Source: Dryas octopetala
Lineage: Eukaryota; Streptophyta; Magnoliopsida; Rosales; Rosaceae
Direction of reading: 5' to 3'
Assembly: GCA_963921425.1 (NCBI GenBank)
Contig: OY992834.1
Location: 11,081,271 to 11,145,270 of the forward strand
DNA: 64,000 nt
The stretch's first letter is position 1. Each line of letters begins with the position of its first letter. Shown piece after piece: positions 10,805-23,579 of this stretch. The notes under the pieces are model-generated. The model made no database searches. It saw only the letters and a program-made list of their open reading frames with translations, and had not been told where the DNA came from. Position numbers and translations under genes: made by a program.

Positions 10805-11176
10805 GAATCGAAAGTGACTAAGGCAGGTGTGGGTTGGAAAGTAGCTCAGATGATTCAGAATCGAAATATATGAGATATTCCGGAAAGAGAAAATTAGGAT
10901 GACGTGGCCTATCAAGAGGATTCATCTTCGACCATACCCAATCCATACAACAATGATTTTATCATACAACAAGTCGAGATACATGACGTTCTTCCAATTG
11001 AGATCGATGCCTTATCAATTGATCTTGGGCCACTTCCCCGAATTGATGTTAATGATTTCATCGATGATGATGATGATGATGAAGATGAAGATGAAGATGA
11101 TGATGATGATGATGTTGATGGTATCGATGATGATGATGATGATGAAATGAGTACTTCTAGTGGTGATTCAGATTAG
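10805..11176 (+). pseudogene. TNP2-like CACTA transposase, 3' remnant
   Basis: One frame reads GVGWKVAQMIQNRNI, a stop, DIPEREN, a stop, then DDVAYQEDSSS and on to a final TAG at 11174-11176. This resembles the C-terminal tail of TNP2/TNPD-type transposases, which ends in GWKVVQ-like sequence and an acidic tail. The tail contains a (GAT)n expansion at 11062-11143 encoding about 20 Asp with some Glu. The TGA and TAG interruptions and the lack of the catalytic region make it a relic. Confidence 0.65.
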
Positions 11177-11285
11177 TAATTGATAATGGTGATTCAGATT
11201 AGTAAATGATAATGATGATTCAGATTAGTAAGTCATTACTTTAGTTTTCTTTTTAACTAACATAAATATTTATTGAATTATGCAG

Positions 11286-13275
11286 ATGAGTTTGATCTCG
11301 AACATGGGTGGATCCGGAGGTCCAGTTCAGCATCCATGTCCGCCCCTGCAGCCCAGCCCAGCCTAGCCCGCCCCTGTAGTACAGCCCGACCTCATAGTCT
11401 AGGGCGAATCGACCCCGGCGATAGCCCCAGATCTCTCATCTAGTACTGGGTCTGCGATTCAGTCGGCACAGAGGGCCCGACGTGGTCACCGTTATAGTGT
11501 AGTTTGAGAATTAAATCCTAATTCTCATCGTCACGGTGTACAAGCAATAATTCGATGAAAGATAAAGAACAAACACGGCCAAGAAAACATAAAATAATAA
11601 ACCAACAAGCACACACAATCACACCGAGATTTGTTACGAGATTCGGCAAAATTCCTGCCTACGTCCCTGGGAGAGATCTCTATTCTTCACTATGAGAATA
11701 ACAAGTATAAGATTACAATTGGACTAAATCACATAACCCAATCCTCCAAATTCCTTGTACACTTTTTCACAAAGTGTTTATATGATAATGTTGCATCATC
11801 CACTCGTACTGCCTCATCATCAGAGAGTAAGAAAAATGTTTTCACAGCACTTGTGTTTAGGTTTAATTTTATTTAGATGTTATAATATTACTGTGAAATT
11901 AATATGTTATATTTGTTTTTCTAGGTACCAAAACCACGAGGAGGATAAGTAGAGGGTTGAAGGCGTTCCAAATCACGCGCACGACGAACGAGAGGATTCT
12001 AATCGTTCTTCAGCAAGATCAGCTACGACTGAGCAAGGAGGTCCATAGTACTTTCGCATCCTTTGTCGGGGCGATTATCCTTGTCGACTGCCCCATGCTT
12101 TTCCCCAGTTGGAAAAAGGTTGATGACGCCATCAAGAGGAGCATTATGGACTCCATTTCTGTGAGTATATTTTGATTAATACAAAATGATTAATTTGATC
12201 ATTCCTAACAATTTAATAATTATTTTTTTCAGGTAAACTATGACATTCGGATGGAGGATCCGGATGTAGCTAGGTATATGGAGAAGTTATTGAGAAACGT
12301 TTACACACAATGGAAGCACGAGCTGCACATGAAATATAACATGTTTGGATTGGCAGCTGAGGCATTGGCCAGCCCTCCTCCGGATATGGCATCTCGGCTT
12401 GATCAGTGGCAGTGGTTGTGCACTCATTTTCAGAGTTCGAAATTTTTGGTATGTTATATCATTTTAAGACTTCAAAAATATTTTTTTCTTATGTTATTCC
12501 TTTATTATGTATGCATTAATGCATTTACAATTTGCTTAATATTTAACAGAAGAAGTCGAATGCTAATCTTAAGAACCGGAAAGCGCCCGAAAGGATTGAT
12601 CATCATGGTGGTTCCATGCCCTTCTCATACCGGGTGGAGTCATATCGTCAGGTGCGCCATTATTTAATTTAATATATATATTCTATAGTATTGTTTGAGT
12701 TTTTGTCAACATTACATTCTTTTTCAGGCTGGTTCGCAATTTCCGGAGCTTGACAATTACGGGAATGTTTATGGCCGACCCGGCAACGACAAGGGCATGG
12801 CGAAGCACGTTAGTTTTTAATATTTTAGTTTTATTGAACAATTTTTAATATTTGTATTTGATTTCCTAATTTCTAACTTGTGTATAACATTTTGAAGGCT
12901 GAGATGCTCGCCAAGAAGGCGAGTTATTTGGAGGTGGCCAACCAGTACCCTCCGAACACTCTGTTGGCGTCGATCTCAGTCCCCGATCGCGATGCCAGTC
13001 TTTGTATTATGACGGAGACACTGGGTGTTAGGCGTGGTAGGGAGATACGCGAAATGGGAGTGGGTCGGGTTCGTGATCTCAGCGTCGGGTCTTCGTCTCA
13101 GCCATCTGCAGAATTAGTCAACCTGTCCACTGAAGTGCAGCTGTTGAAGGGTCAGCTAGAAGAATTGAGAGCGGCATATGCAGATTAGACGAGGAAGGTG
13201 CATCAGATGCAGCAGATGTTTGGCCAGTTGGCCAGGATTGTATCTGTGTTTGTGCTGCCACCAAACATTGACTAG
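11286..13275 (+). pseudogene. TNP1-like Transposase_24 (Ptta/En/Spm) gene, disrupted
   Basis: Exon-like blocks at 11286-~11500, 11925-12160, 12233-12448, 12550-12651, 12728-12808 and 12898-13188 are separated by GT-AG introns. The protein reads TTRRISRGLKAFQ, then VARYMEKLLRNVYTQWKHEL, RLDQWQWLCTHFQSSKF, KSNANLKNRKAP and HHGGSMPFSYRVESYRQ, the typical core of the plant Transposase_24 family. In CACTA elements these proteins bind subterminal repeats and assist the TNP2 transposase. The first exon has two in-frame TAG codons, foreign sequence interrupts the region near 11500-11760, and a TAG at 13186-13188 cuts the C-terminal coiled coil (13189-13275 continues in frame to another stop). It is probably non-functional. 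Confidence 0.8.
11505..11760. mobile_element. Probable LTR-retrotransposon fragment inside the TNP1 relic
   Basis: TGAGAATTAAATCC near 11506 leads into AACAAACACGGCC, then GAGATTTGTTACGAGATTCGGCA and CCTGCCTACGTCCCTGGGAGAG. Phrases of this kind (gatttacgtggttcggc...tgcctacgtcc...gag) are common in LTR ends of plant Copia elements. The limits are uncertain and I found no second LTR or coding part. Confidence 0.45.
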
Positions 13276-13494
13276 TGCATGCCAGACTCCTCCACCGGTG
13301 CCGATGATGCTACTGACCTAGGGGGCCATTAGTGATTGTATGTACCGATTATATTTGCATACAGTATTAAATTGTTCATACTTTGTATGAATATTTAGAT
13401 ATATAAATTTATTAATTTTGTTTTATATAGTTTTTGAATAAATATTTTTTTAAAATATTAAATTCAAATATATAATCTAAATAAATAAAAAATA

Positions 13495-14005
13495 TGTTTA
13501 GGCGACGAAATTGTTCGTCGCCAAGACATGCTTTGGGCGACGAACTTAATTATTCCTCGCCCAAATCATGTTTAGGCGACGAACAATTCTATCGCCTAAA
13601 CATATTTTGGGCGAGGAATAATTAAGTTCGTCGCCCAAAACATGTTCGAGCGAGGAAATTAATTATTCCTCTCCCAAAGCATGTTTAGGCGACGGACAAT
13701 TTCGTCGCCTAAACATGCTTTGGGTGACAAACGTAATTATTCCTCGCCCAAAACATGCTTTGGGCGACGAACAATTTCGTTGCCCAAAGCATGTTTTGGA
13801 CGAGGAATAATATGCTTTAGGAGACGAACGAAATCTGTCGCCCAGGTATCTTTGGGCGACGAAATTTACTGGTTCGTCTCCCAAAGTCATGGGTGACCAA
13901 ACTGTCGATGAACCAATAAATTTCGTCGCGCAAACGTTTGGGCGACGAAATTCGACTTTGGGAGAGGAACTAGGTTCGTCGCCCAAACTTTTTTTTCTTG
14001 TAGTG
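13495..14005. repeat. Right CACTA subterminal repeat array
   Basis: At least a dozen copies of TTTGGGCGACGAA / TTCGTCGCCCAAA variants in both orientations, with CATGCTTT or CATGTTTA between them, forming many potential hairpins. Confidence 0.9.
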
Positions 14006-14080
14006 CAAACAAAGGAATGAGAATCTTACATTCTCTTCCCCTTAATTGGAAAATGTATAATTTTGTGAACCAAACGGGCT

Positions 14081-17017
14081 AACAGTTATTATGCACAATA
14101 AAAAAGCTAATTAACACGTACGAATGCGCGTGTACTTCAAGCAGTTAGTACCTAATAAATACTACATGTAGCGTGATCCATATAATATGTACATGTAAAT
14201 TCAAACAAATATACATGTTTAATTTTTGTAACCTGTTCATAAGAGAATTCAAATTTCAAAGAATTCATATGGATTCAGGTTAAGTTTTTACCCATCCAAG
14301 TTGTGCCCTTATAGATTTTTGCAAAGCTGTATGTAGTACGTTTGGGGAATTACTGCTGCTTTTTAAGCCATTTGGGGAAATCCTCCCTTTTCTTATTTTT
14401 GTTGCTTACAAATAGAAGTCGATCCAATGAATGGCAAAGGCATTCTATATAATTACACTCCATTTCAATTTTCAACCTTCTTTTTTCTATTGCAAGGGAT
14501 CAAACATTTACTTTTTACTCATTTTCTCACCCACTCTCATCACTCTCTGGTTAATCCCAAGAACTCAGACTTTTTAGTTCAATAATTAAAATTGTGTCTT
14601 TGAGAGGTTTCGTCAATCTCTTTTTTCTATAGGCACATTATAAATTGAGGGACGGCTAGAGATCGACTAGCTAGCTAGTTCTTGAAATTCATGATTAACT
14701 AGTTAAAGTTTAGAAATTCATGGGTCTAGCTAGCTATATGTACATATGTACATGGACTGGATCCATGCTTTTAAGGAAGCTGTTTGGTGAGCACATAATG
14801 GTGATTAATTAGTTGGCCACCGCTAGCTAAAGGCCTAGCTTGTACCGTTGTAGGTAATTAATTAGTCTCTCTGATTAATTTAAATACGTACTATACATTT
14901 TTTATGTCGTTAATATATATCATCGTATTGGGGATGGTAGCAGGATTATTTAATTTGTGTGCGTGCAACCGAAAATTCAGAAAAATCACAAGAAATCCCT
15001 CAAAAACAATGCAGCCATATTGTAGTTGATCACAGTCTATATATCAACCTAGCTAGAAAAGAATAGGTAAGGTGGCTGATCATGAAATTAGCTGGACAAA
15101 TATATATATATATATATATATAGTATGTTGAGAAAGAAAGCTTGATAATTAAAACCGGCCTCCCCAAATTCGGTTTCCTTGTCATTACAGTAATGGTTTG
15201 ATCAACATAGTAATTTTTAGGTATATGCATGTACGTAGGTGGCCGGTTGTGAGTAATTAAAGATAGATAGTATCAAAGTACTAGCTTAATTTATTACATT
15301 CTTTTCAACCATTAATTTCTATTAATTTAAGAAATCAGAGAACAGAAATTTGAATTGAGTAAAATTATATTTAATGATTCTTGCATAAGACAAACCTAGT
15401 AATTACATAAAATACCTCAGTAATTAAAAGTTTTTTAGAAGGTGGCGGGGGAACATGGTGAAAATTTTTGTTTAAGAACAAAATTGGGTTTTAAATTAAA
15501 TTTACAAAATAAAAATAAAAATTAAGAGAGAGATCGAAAGGAGAGCAAATTGGGGAGTATGAATAAAATTTTCATGTCTGAATTTGCATGTTAACTGATA
15601 AAATTACCTAAATATGAATCAAACAAGTATATAGCAAAGAATCCAAACTATTAATACATCTGGATCCACCTATTAAATATATATATATATATATATATAT
15701 ACTAATCCGTGAAATAATGAGTACTGCTTTTTCTAGCTAGTTTACTAAACCTCCTGATCTAGTTAATTAATAGTATACTAGTATACAGTACTAGCAAAGC
15801 TAGCTGACTTTGAAATAGATATTATTAGTTCTGCATGCTGTATAGTAATAGTTGTAACTGGTTAACTGAAGATGCTGACTTCATCATCATATATATATAT
15901 ATATATATATATCTACTAACATATGCAATATGATGATCATATATATGGCATCACATGAACCTCAGCTCCACAGGATCATAAGCTCCATCTTCAACTGATT
16001 TGGCAAATGGGAGTTCGATTATCAGCTCCTTAATTATGTGTTGCTTAATTTAAGTTACTGCAACATGCAGTAGCTAGCTTTCACATATACGTAATATCTT
16101 GTTCAAGAGCATGATGGGCAATATGGGAATAATTGCACAATTCTTGAGATGGGGGATAGAATGTGATCGAGCGTAACATGGCCCACACGTGGGGTCTACC
16201 ATACAAACATTTGTTTTTGAGGTGGGGACAGGACAGCAGACAAGGGCAGCGTGGACCAACCCTTCTTTGTTCCCCTAGCGAGGAACACGACAAATGCCGT
16301 AACCGTCATTACCGGCCAACCTTGACACGTGGCAGTCACCCATGTGCACCTTAGTCTCTCGCCGCGTGGGGTCGTGGTGGCGCCAACGGCCCAACTGTAG
16401 CTCCCAAGCTCCGTTCCTGTGGTCTCCACGCCCTGGGGACCCACCCTCCCGCATTAAGCAATGCCCCAAGGAGAACGTAAATGAAGGATACAGTCCTCTT
16501 TTTTTTAGTTTTTAGTTTTTTATACATAAATAAAAAGAGAAATCACCACCTAAATCCCCTAAATAATACAACCACAACCCCATTTATCAAACAATAATGT
16601 TATGAATTCTTAATTTATATATTAAATGATGTGTTATTATACATATTAGTGTTTTAGTTGTTTTGACATAAATAATCATTAAAATGTTAACCAAAAAAAA
16701 AAAAAAAATCATTAAAATATGTCATGTATGAATCAATGAAATATGATATATCATTTGAGATTTAAATATGTGATACAAATTTAAAATCCTTTTATAAAAA
16801 ATAATAAAAGATTTTAACAATTGAGGGGAAAGAGTGTGACCAAATTTTCAGGACAAAAAAATAATGTCCTAAGTAATAAATGAATCGCCACAAAATTAGT
16901 CATTCGGAATATCCGAATATATGAGAGAAAGAGAAAGCCAATGTGTCGGAGGAGTTGTTGAATATCTTAGACAACTACTTTAATTCGTAACATGTACTCA
17001 CTCTTCAATATTTTTAA
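14081..17017. other. Intergenic, AT-rich, no gene recognised
   Basis: Contains (TA)n tracts near 15100-15122, 15676-15701 and 15888-15912 and many TAGCTAGC motifs. A GC-richer island at 16180-16460 is listed separately. No exon series was recognised. Confidence 0.55.
16180..16460. promoter_or_regulatory. GC-richer island with two G-boxes, no gene assigned
   Basis: CACGTG at 16186-16191 (CACACGTGGGG) and at 16326-16331 (GACACGTGGCAG) lie in a 280-bp island whose base composition stands out from the AT-rich flanks. ACGTGG-type elements are ABRE/G-box sites for bZIP and bHLH factors. No recognisable gene starts on either side, so the role is unknown. Confidence 0.35.
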
Positions 17018-17025
17018 AATATACG

Positions 17026-17644
17026 CAAGGAGTTAAATTTCGAAATTTTCGGCGAAATTTCGCCGAAAATTTCATTTTTTGAGGGTATGAAAATTTTAAC
17101 ACTAGTTCATGAATTTTTCGCCAATATTTCGCCAAAATTTCGTTCCGAGCAACAAACCCACCATTTTTATGTCTGTCTTCTCCTTGCCAGTTATAAACTC
17201 AGCCACCGCGTGATTGGGGAGGAAGGAGAAAGAAGAGAGAAAAGAGTGGGGAGGAAGAAAATCAGATCAGGGGAGGGAGAGAGGGAGATCGGGGAGACAC
17301 TTGAGAGAGAGAGTGTGGCGCTGGAGAGGGAGGACATGAGGAGAGACAAGAGAAGGAGGTTTGATATTATACCATATGCTGACTTGCTGAGTGAGTCGCG
17401 GCGGCTGGGAGAGAATAAATGAAGGGAAGAAGTGAAGAACTGAAGAAAGGTCACAGGATGGAAGCCAAGAGAGAAAGAAAAAAAAAAGAAAAAAAAAAAA
17501 AAGGAAGAAAAAGTCAAAAAGGAAGAAGAAAGGTTATGCACAACTTTTGCTCAATGCTCACGCCATCCATCACGTAGAGAAGTGGAAGTAGGATTAGGAA
17601 GGAAAGAAGAAAAAAAGAAAAGGAAAGAAAAAGGAAAGAAAAAG

Positions 17645-17676
<32 letters not shown>

Positions 17677-18284
17677 AAAGAAAAAAAAAGAAAAGAAAAA
17701 AAAAAAGAGAAAAAAAAAGTTTATGGTCAATTAGGATTTGAGATCTTTGGGCAATTGAAAAAAAAAAAATTTGGAGTTTCGTTTGATTGTTTTGGGATTT
17801 CGTTTAGTTATCTTTAAATCCTAAATCATAATACATTTCTATATAAAAAATAATTAAAAACTCTAAAGGGCATAAATCTTAATATTTTATATTATATCTT
17901 AAAAAATATAGAGTATATGAGGTTTAATGTAATATTATGACATATAAAGTATTGGGTTTAGTGTATAGATTATAGAGTATAAAAAATATAATAATTTTAT
18001 TTATTCATTATATTAATTTTATTTAACAGTATTTACCTCCAGCGCGCATTATATTCATCACATATCACATGAAATCTACCATATAATTTGGTTTCTTCAA
18101 TGTTTTTTATCAATATAGTAGATAATATGTTAAATAAATATATGGTAAAATTTCATTCAAAATTTTCATATTTTGATAGCAATTTCCATCGTTTCCGTCT
18201 AATTTTTGTCGAAATTTAAAAATCTTCGAAATTTCCGTTGAAATTTCCATCGAAATTCCTCGAAACCCGAAATTTTATTCCTTG
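17026..18284 (-). mobile_element. Non-autonomous hAT element, copy A (1259 bp)
   Basis: The ends CAAGGAGTTAAATTTCG and CGAAATTTTATTCCTTG are inverted repeats starting CAAGG, as in hAT transposons. The exact 8-bp duplication AATATACG flanks it (17018-17025 and 18285-18292). Many GAAATTTCG motifs fill both ends. The middle has a purine-rich stretch with GATCGGGGAGA and long A/G runs. It has the opposite orientation to copies B and C and no transposase. Confidence 0.9.
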
Positions 18285-18292
18285 AATATACG

Positions 18293-18859
18293 TAATTCAT
18301 TGTAACAAGTTAACAACCCTGGAATTTAGTATTGATTGCAAAGTTAAGATTTTTTCTAATTAAGCAAAATAATCATTTTCTCATAAAAATTAAGAAAAAA
18401 GGTTTTTCTTGTTTGTTTTTTAAGTCCAAAACGAAAAAGCCCGTTTTCGACTAACCCACCTTAAAAAACATGGTAACAAGCTGGTCCACTTTAATGAGCC
18501 GAGAGCTCTGCACCTTCGCCAAGCACTTGACAATTGCCACTGGCAAATTGTGGCAATCATTGTCATTATATGACATTAATTATTTGAATTATAAAAAACA
18601 CTCATGTTATAGTGTTACTAATTGCCACTGTGTGACCGTAACTATTTGAATTCCATAATTGCCACTATGCAACAATTACGATTTGTCAAGTTAAAAAAAA
18701 AAAACCTACCGAGCGCTCGGCACAAAAAACATGGAAACAAATATAACATGAGCTTTATTTGTACAAAATAGACCTTTTTATCATTGCAACTTTGTAAGTG
18801 GATTTGTTTATCATTAAGGGTTATAAAATAGACTTTAAAGTATTTACTTTAAGAAAAAT
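18293..18859. other. Spacer between two inverted hAT copies
   Basis: Short AT-rich spacer with a weak inverted pair (GAGCCGAGAGCTC near 18496 and GAGCGCTCGGC near 18711) enclosing ATTGCCACT repeats. No gene. Confidence 0.5.
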
Positions 18860-18867
18860 ATCTTAAG

Positions 18868-19943
18868 CAATGAGTAAAATTTCGGTTTTGAGAAAGTTTC
18901 GATAGAAATTTCAACGGAAATTTTTGCTAAATTTTAATTTTGACAAAATTAGACAAAAACAACGGAAATTGCTATTAAAATACGGAAATTTTGAATGAAA
19001 CTTGATCATATGTTTATTTAACATATTATCTACTACATTGATAAATTGAAAAACCCAAATTATATAGTAGGTTTCATGTGATATAAGGTGAATATAATGC
19101 GCGCTGGAGGCAAATACTGTTAAAAAAATGGGTCATTAATTAATAATTATATAAATAACAACTCAAATTTATTTATATTACAATATTAAATCATGAATTA
19201 AATAAGTATTCAATAAGATGAATATAATGCGTGTTGAAGACAAATATTGTTAAATAAAAATGGTTCACTAATTAACAATTACATAGAAATGACATCTTTT
19301 TAAATGATATTTAATCATTTTAAATCCAATTATCTTTAAGGGTTTAGGTCCTTTAGAATATTTTTAATTATTTTTTATATAGAAATGTATTAGAGTTTAA
19401 AAACAACTAGACAAAACCCCAAAACGACCAAATGAAACCTCAAACCCTTTTTTTTTCTTTCCAATTGCCCAAAAGCCCCAAACCCCAAACCCCAATCAAC
19501 CATAAACCTTTTTTTTTTTTTTTTCTTTTTTTTCCTTCCTTTGCCCCCGTGACTCTCCACTTCTCTAGTCTTCCCTCTCATTAGACTCACTATGTTTGGC
19601 CTTCGCTTGCTTTGTTTAGCCCAGACAGACTTTGGGTCCTCCTCTTCCAACAAACAAGACTCATTTCCAACCTTTTCTTTCTCTCTCCCAGTCCCTCATT
19701 CCCTCCATCCCTGATCTCTTCTCTCTCCTCCCCGATCTCCCCATCTTCCTCCTCTCCTTCCCCGATCTCTTCTCTCACTCCGACGACAGTTGGCGACCAA
19801 GTCAACTAGCCGAAATTTTGAGGTTTTCAGGAAATTTTCAAAATTTTCCGAAATATAAACGAAAATTGTTTGGTATTTTGATAAAATCTCCCCTTCCCCA
19901 AAAAATGAAATTTTGGCCGAAAATTTCAAAATTTTCCTCCTTG
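18868..19943 (+). mobile_element. Non-autonomous hAT element, copy B (1076 bp)
   Basis: Starts CAATGAGTAAAATTTCGG, ends AAAATTTTCCTCCTTG, and is flanked by the exact 8-bp duplication ATCTTAAG (18860-18867 and 19944-19951). It shares with copy C, in the same orientation, the blocks CATATGTTTATTTAACATAT, TTTCATGTGATATAAG, GAATATAATGCGCGCTG and a C/T-rich section with CTCCCCGATCTC. Copy A carries the same blocks reversed. Confidence 0.9.
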
Positions 19944-19951
19944 ATCTTAAG

Positions 19952-20560
19952 CATACCTTTTTAGGTAATTCAAAGGATAAAGTTGTAATTAACTTTTTCT
20001 TTTAGATGGTGGGTGGAGTGAATATTTGGAAGATGACAATGGCTTCATACTATACATGAGCAGCGTAGTTCTAAATCCAATTATATAAATTTGAGATTTC
20101 TTCAACATTGTGGAGAGAAATATCATTAGATTTTTTTTTGTTTATTAATCAACTATCATTCATGATATTTGAACTTAAGACCTCCTCCTCCGATGAAAAA
20201 AAAAAAAAACTGGTGTCATCTACTAGACCAAACTGGTGTCTAATTAAATCTTTTACTATGTGGCTATTCTATGGTCACAGGCATTCCCATCTTGTAGGGA
20301 TGGCAGTGAGTGGGCTCAACTATATGAGTGTGCTGGACAACAGGGCAGCAGCTGGGATTTATGGCTGGGCTGAAAATAAAGGTTATGGGCCTTATGGCCT
20401 TATTGAAAGATTGGTGGGTTAGCACTTCAGCATACAAACTACTCATAATCACCTACATATCCTTGAAACATAGTCTTCATGCATGACTGTGCAGTAACTC
20501 AGTTAAATTGCAAAGAAAACACAGGATTGGGAGGAAAATGAACTTTCACAAATCAATGAG
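19952..20560. other. Intergenic, 3' flank of ATG8
   Basis: No supported gene. An open frame at ~20250-20422 (plus) has protein-like composition at its end, but I do not recognise it and no exon structure supports it. Confidence 0.5.
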
Positions 20561-20755
20561 AAAGGAATTATTCATTAGACTTGCATCTTTATAGGTTGCT
20601 GAAAATCTATTTACAAACTATTCCTGTACAGATAAGCACAGAGGAGACATGTATTAAAGCAGAGTACTGGAATGGTTGAAGACAATGCAACAACAATGGA
20701 GATGGGTAAATATAAAGATAAAAAAATAAAGTAAAATAAGGCAACATCTGATCTG

Positions 20756-22981
<2,226 letters not shown>

Positions 22982-22994
22982 TTTTGTTGAATCT

Positions 22995-23512
22995 ACTGCA
23001 TAACAAGGATCAAATTTTAATGGCAAGCCATAACCAATTTGTTAACCAAACAATGAAATCAAATACGCAGTTGGGCACTTTAATAAGGAGAAAAGACTGA
23101 TGATTACATGGGAACAATGATTATAGCGATAAAATCCAAGAAAATATACACACAAACACACACATGATAACAAAAACTAAGAATTTGATTCAAACCCAAA
23201 ACCCAGAAAAGAGAACAATTGATTTCGGAGAAATCCAGGAAACATTAATAAGGCAAAGAATCGATTAATTACCAAATTCCTTGTTTGGGTGCTAAGAAAT
23301 TTTGTATTATAGAAGAAAAAGGAAAAAGCCTATAATCAACAATTGGGAGAAGCAGAATAATAGTAACCCAACGTTTTGGTAACCAGAACAGATAAACAAA
23401 TAACAATTCAAAGTCATCAGTCCTTTTACTTTCTTTATCTTTCTCAGAACCAAACAAACTTAATATGAAGTAAGAAAAAAAGCCGAAAAAGAAAAGTTGA
23501 AGTAAGCTTACA
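22995..23512 (-). other. Predicted intron in the ATG8 5' UTR
   Basis: The minus strand has a donor TTTTTTCT/GTAAGCTT (exon end at 23512) and an acceptor TTATGCAG/TAGATTC (next exon starts 22995), 14 nt before the ATG. This would remove most of the leader. 5'-UTR introns are frequent in plant ATG8 genes. It is predicted from splice signals only; the listed span includes one flanking exon base at each end. Confidence 0.55.
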
Positions 23513-23557
23513 GAAAAAATTGGGGAAGACTGACAATCTGCTTAGTTCTTGGCTTGC

Positions 23558-23566
23558 ATATATATA
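23558..23566 (-). promoter_or_regulatory. Candidate TATA box of ATG8
   Basis: The minus strand reads TTCTATATATATGC, about 46 nt before the predicted leader donor at 23512, so transcription could start near 23530. Confidence 0.5.
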
Positions 23567-23579
23567 GAAGTATAGAACA

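Larger units (their letters stand above)
9601..14005 (+). mobile_element. Decayed CACTA (En/Spm) DNA transposon, 4.4 kb
   Basis: It begins CACTACAAGAAAAA at 9601 and ends TTTTTTTCTTGTAGTG at 14005, the classic CACTA terminus in inverted orientation. The flanking trinucleotides are TAA and CAA, so the expected 3-bp duplication has one mismatch. Dense subterminal copies of TTTGGGCGACGAA in both orientations fill both ends. Inside, in order, are a region of ~350-bp repeats, a TNP2-like 3' remnant and a TNP1-like (Transposase_24) gene, both broken. Most of the TNP2 transposase gene is missing, so the element is non-autonomous. Confidence 0.93.
9206..14080. mobile_element. Older TIR element split by the CACTA insertion
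   Basis: AGCCCGTTTGGTTCA at 9206-9220 is repeated as an exact 15-bp inverted copy ending at 14080. What remains are a left arm (9206-9600) and a right arm (14006-14080), with the CACTA element between them. Both arms carry GGAATGAGAA/TTCTCATTCC-type subterminal motifs. Without the insert this would be a MITE of about 470 bp. I could not find a convincing target duplication, so the superfamily is unassigned. Confidence 0.7.

Noticed and set aside
16074..16469. Several overlapping frames in the GC-richer island
   Set aside because: Frames open on both strands with no domain. Explained by base composition.
18490..18730. Weak inverted pair around ATTGCCACT repeats
   Set aside because: The ends match only over about 10 bp and no target duplication was found, so it is not called as an element.
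20108..20422. 104-codon plus-strand frame ending NKGYGPYGLIERLVG
   Set aside because: Begins in AT-rich non-coding sequence and matches no family I recognise. It may hold a small relic, but the evidence is too thin for a gene call.
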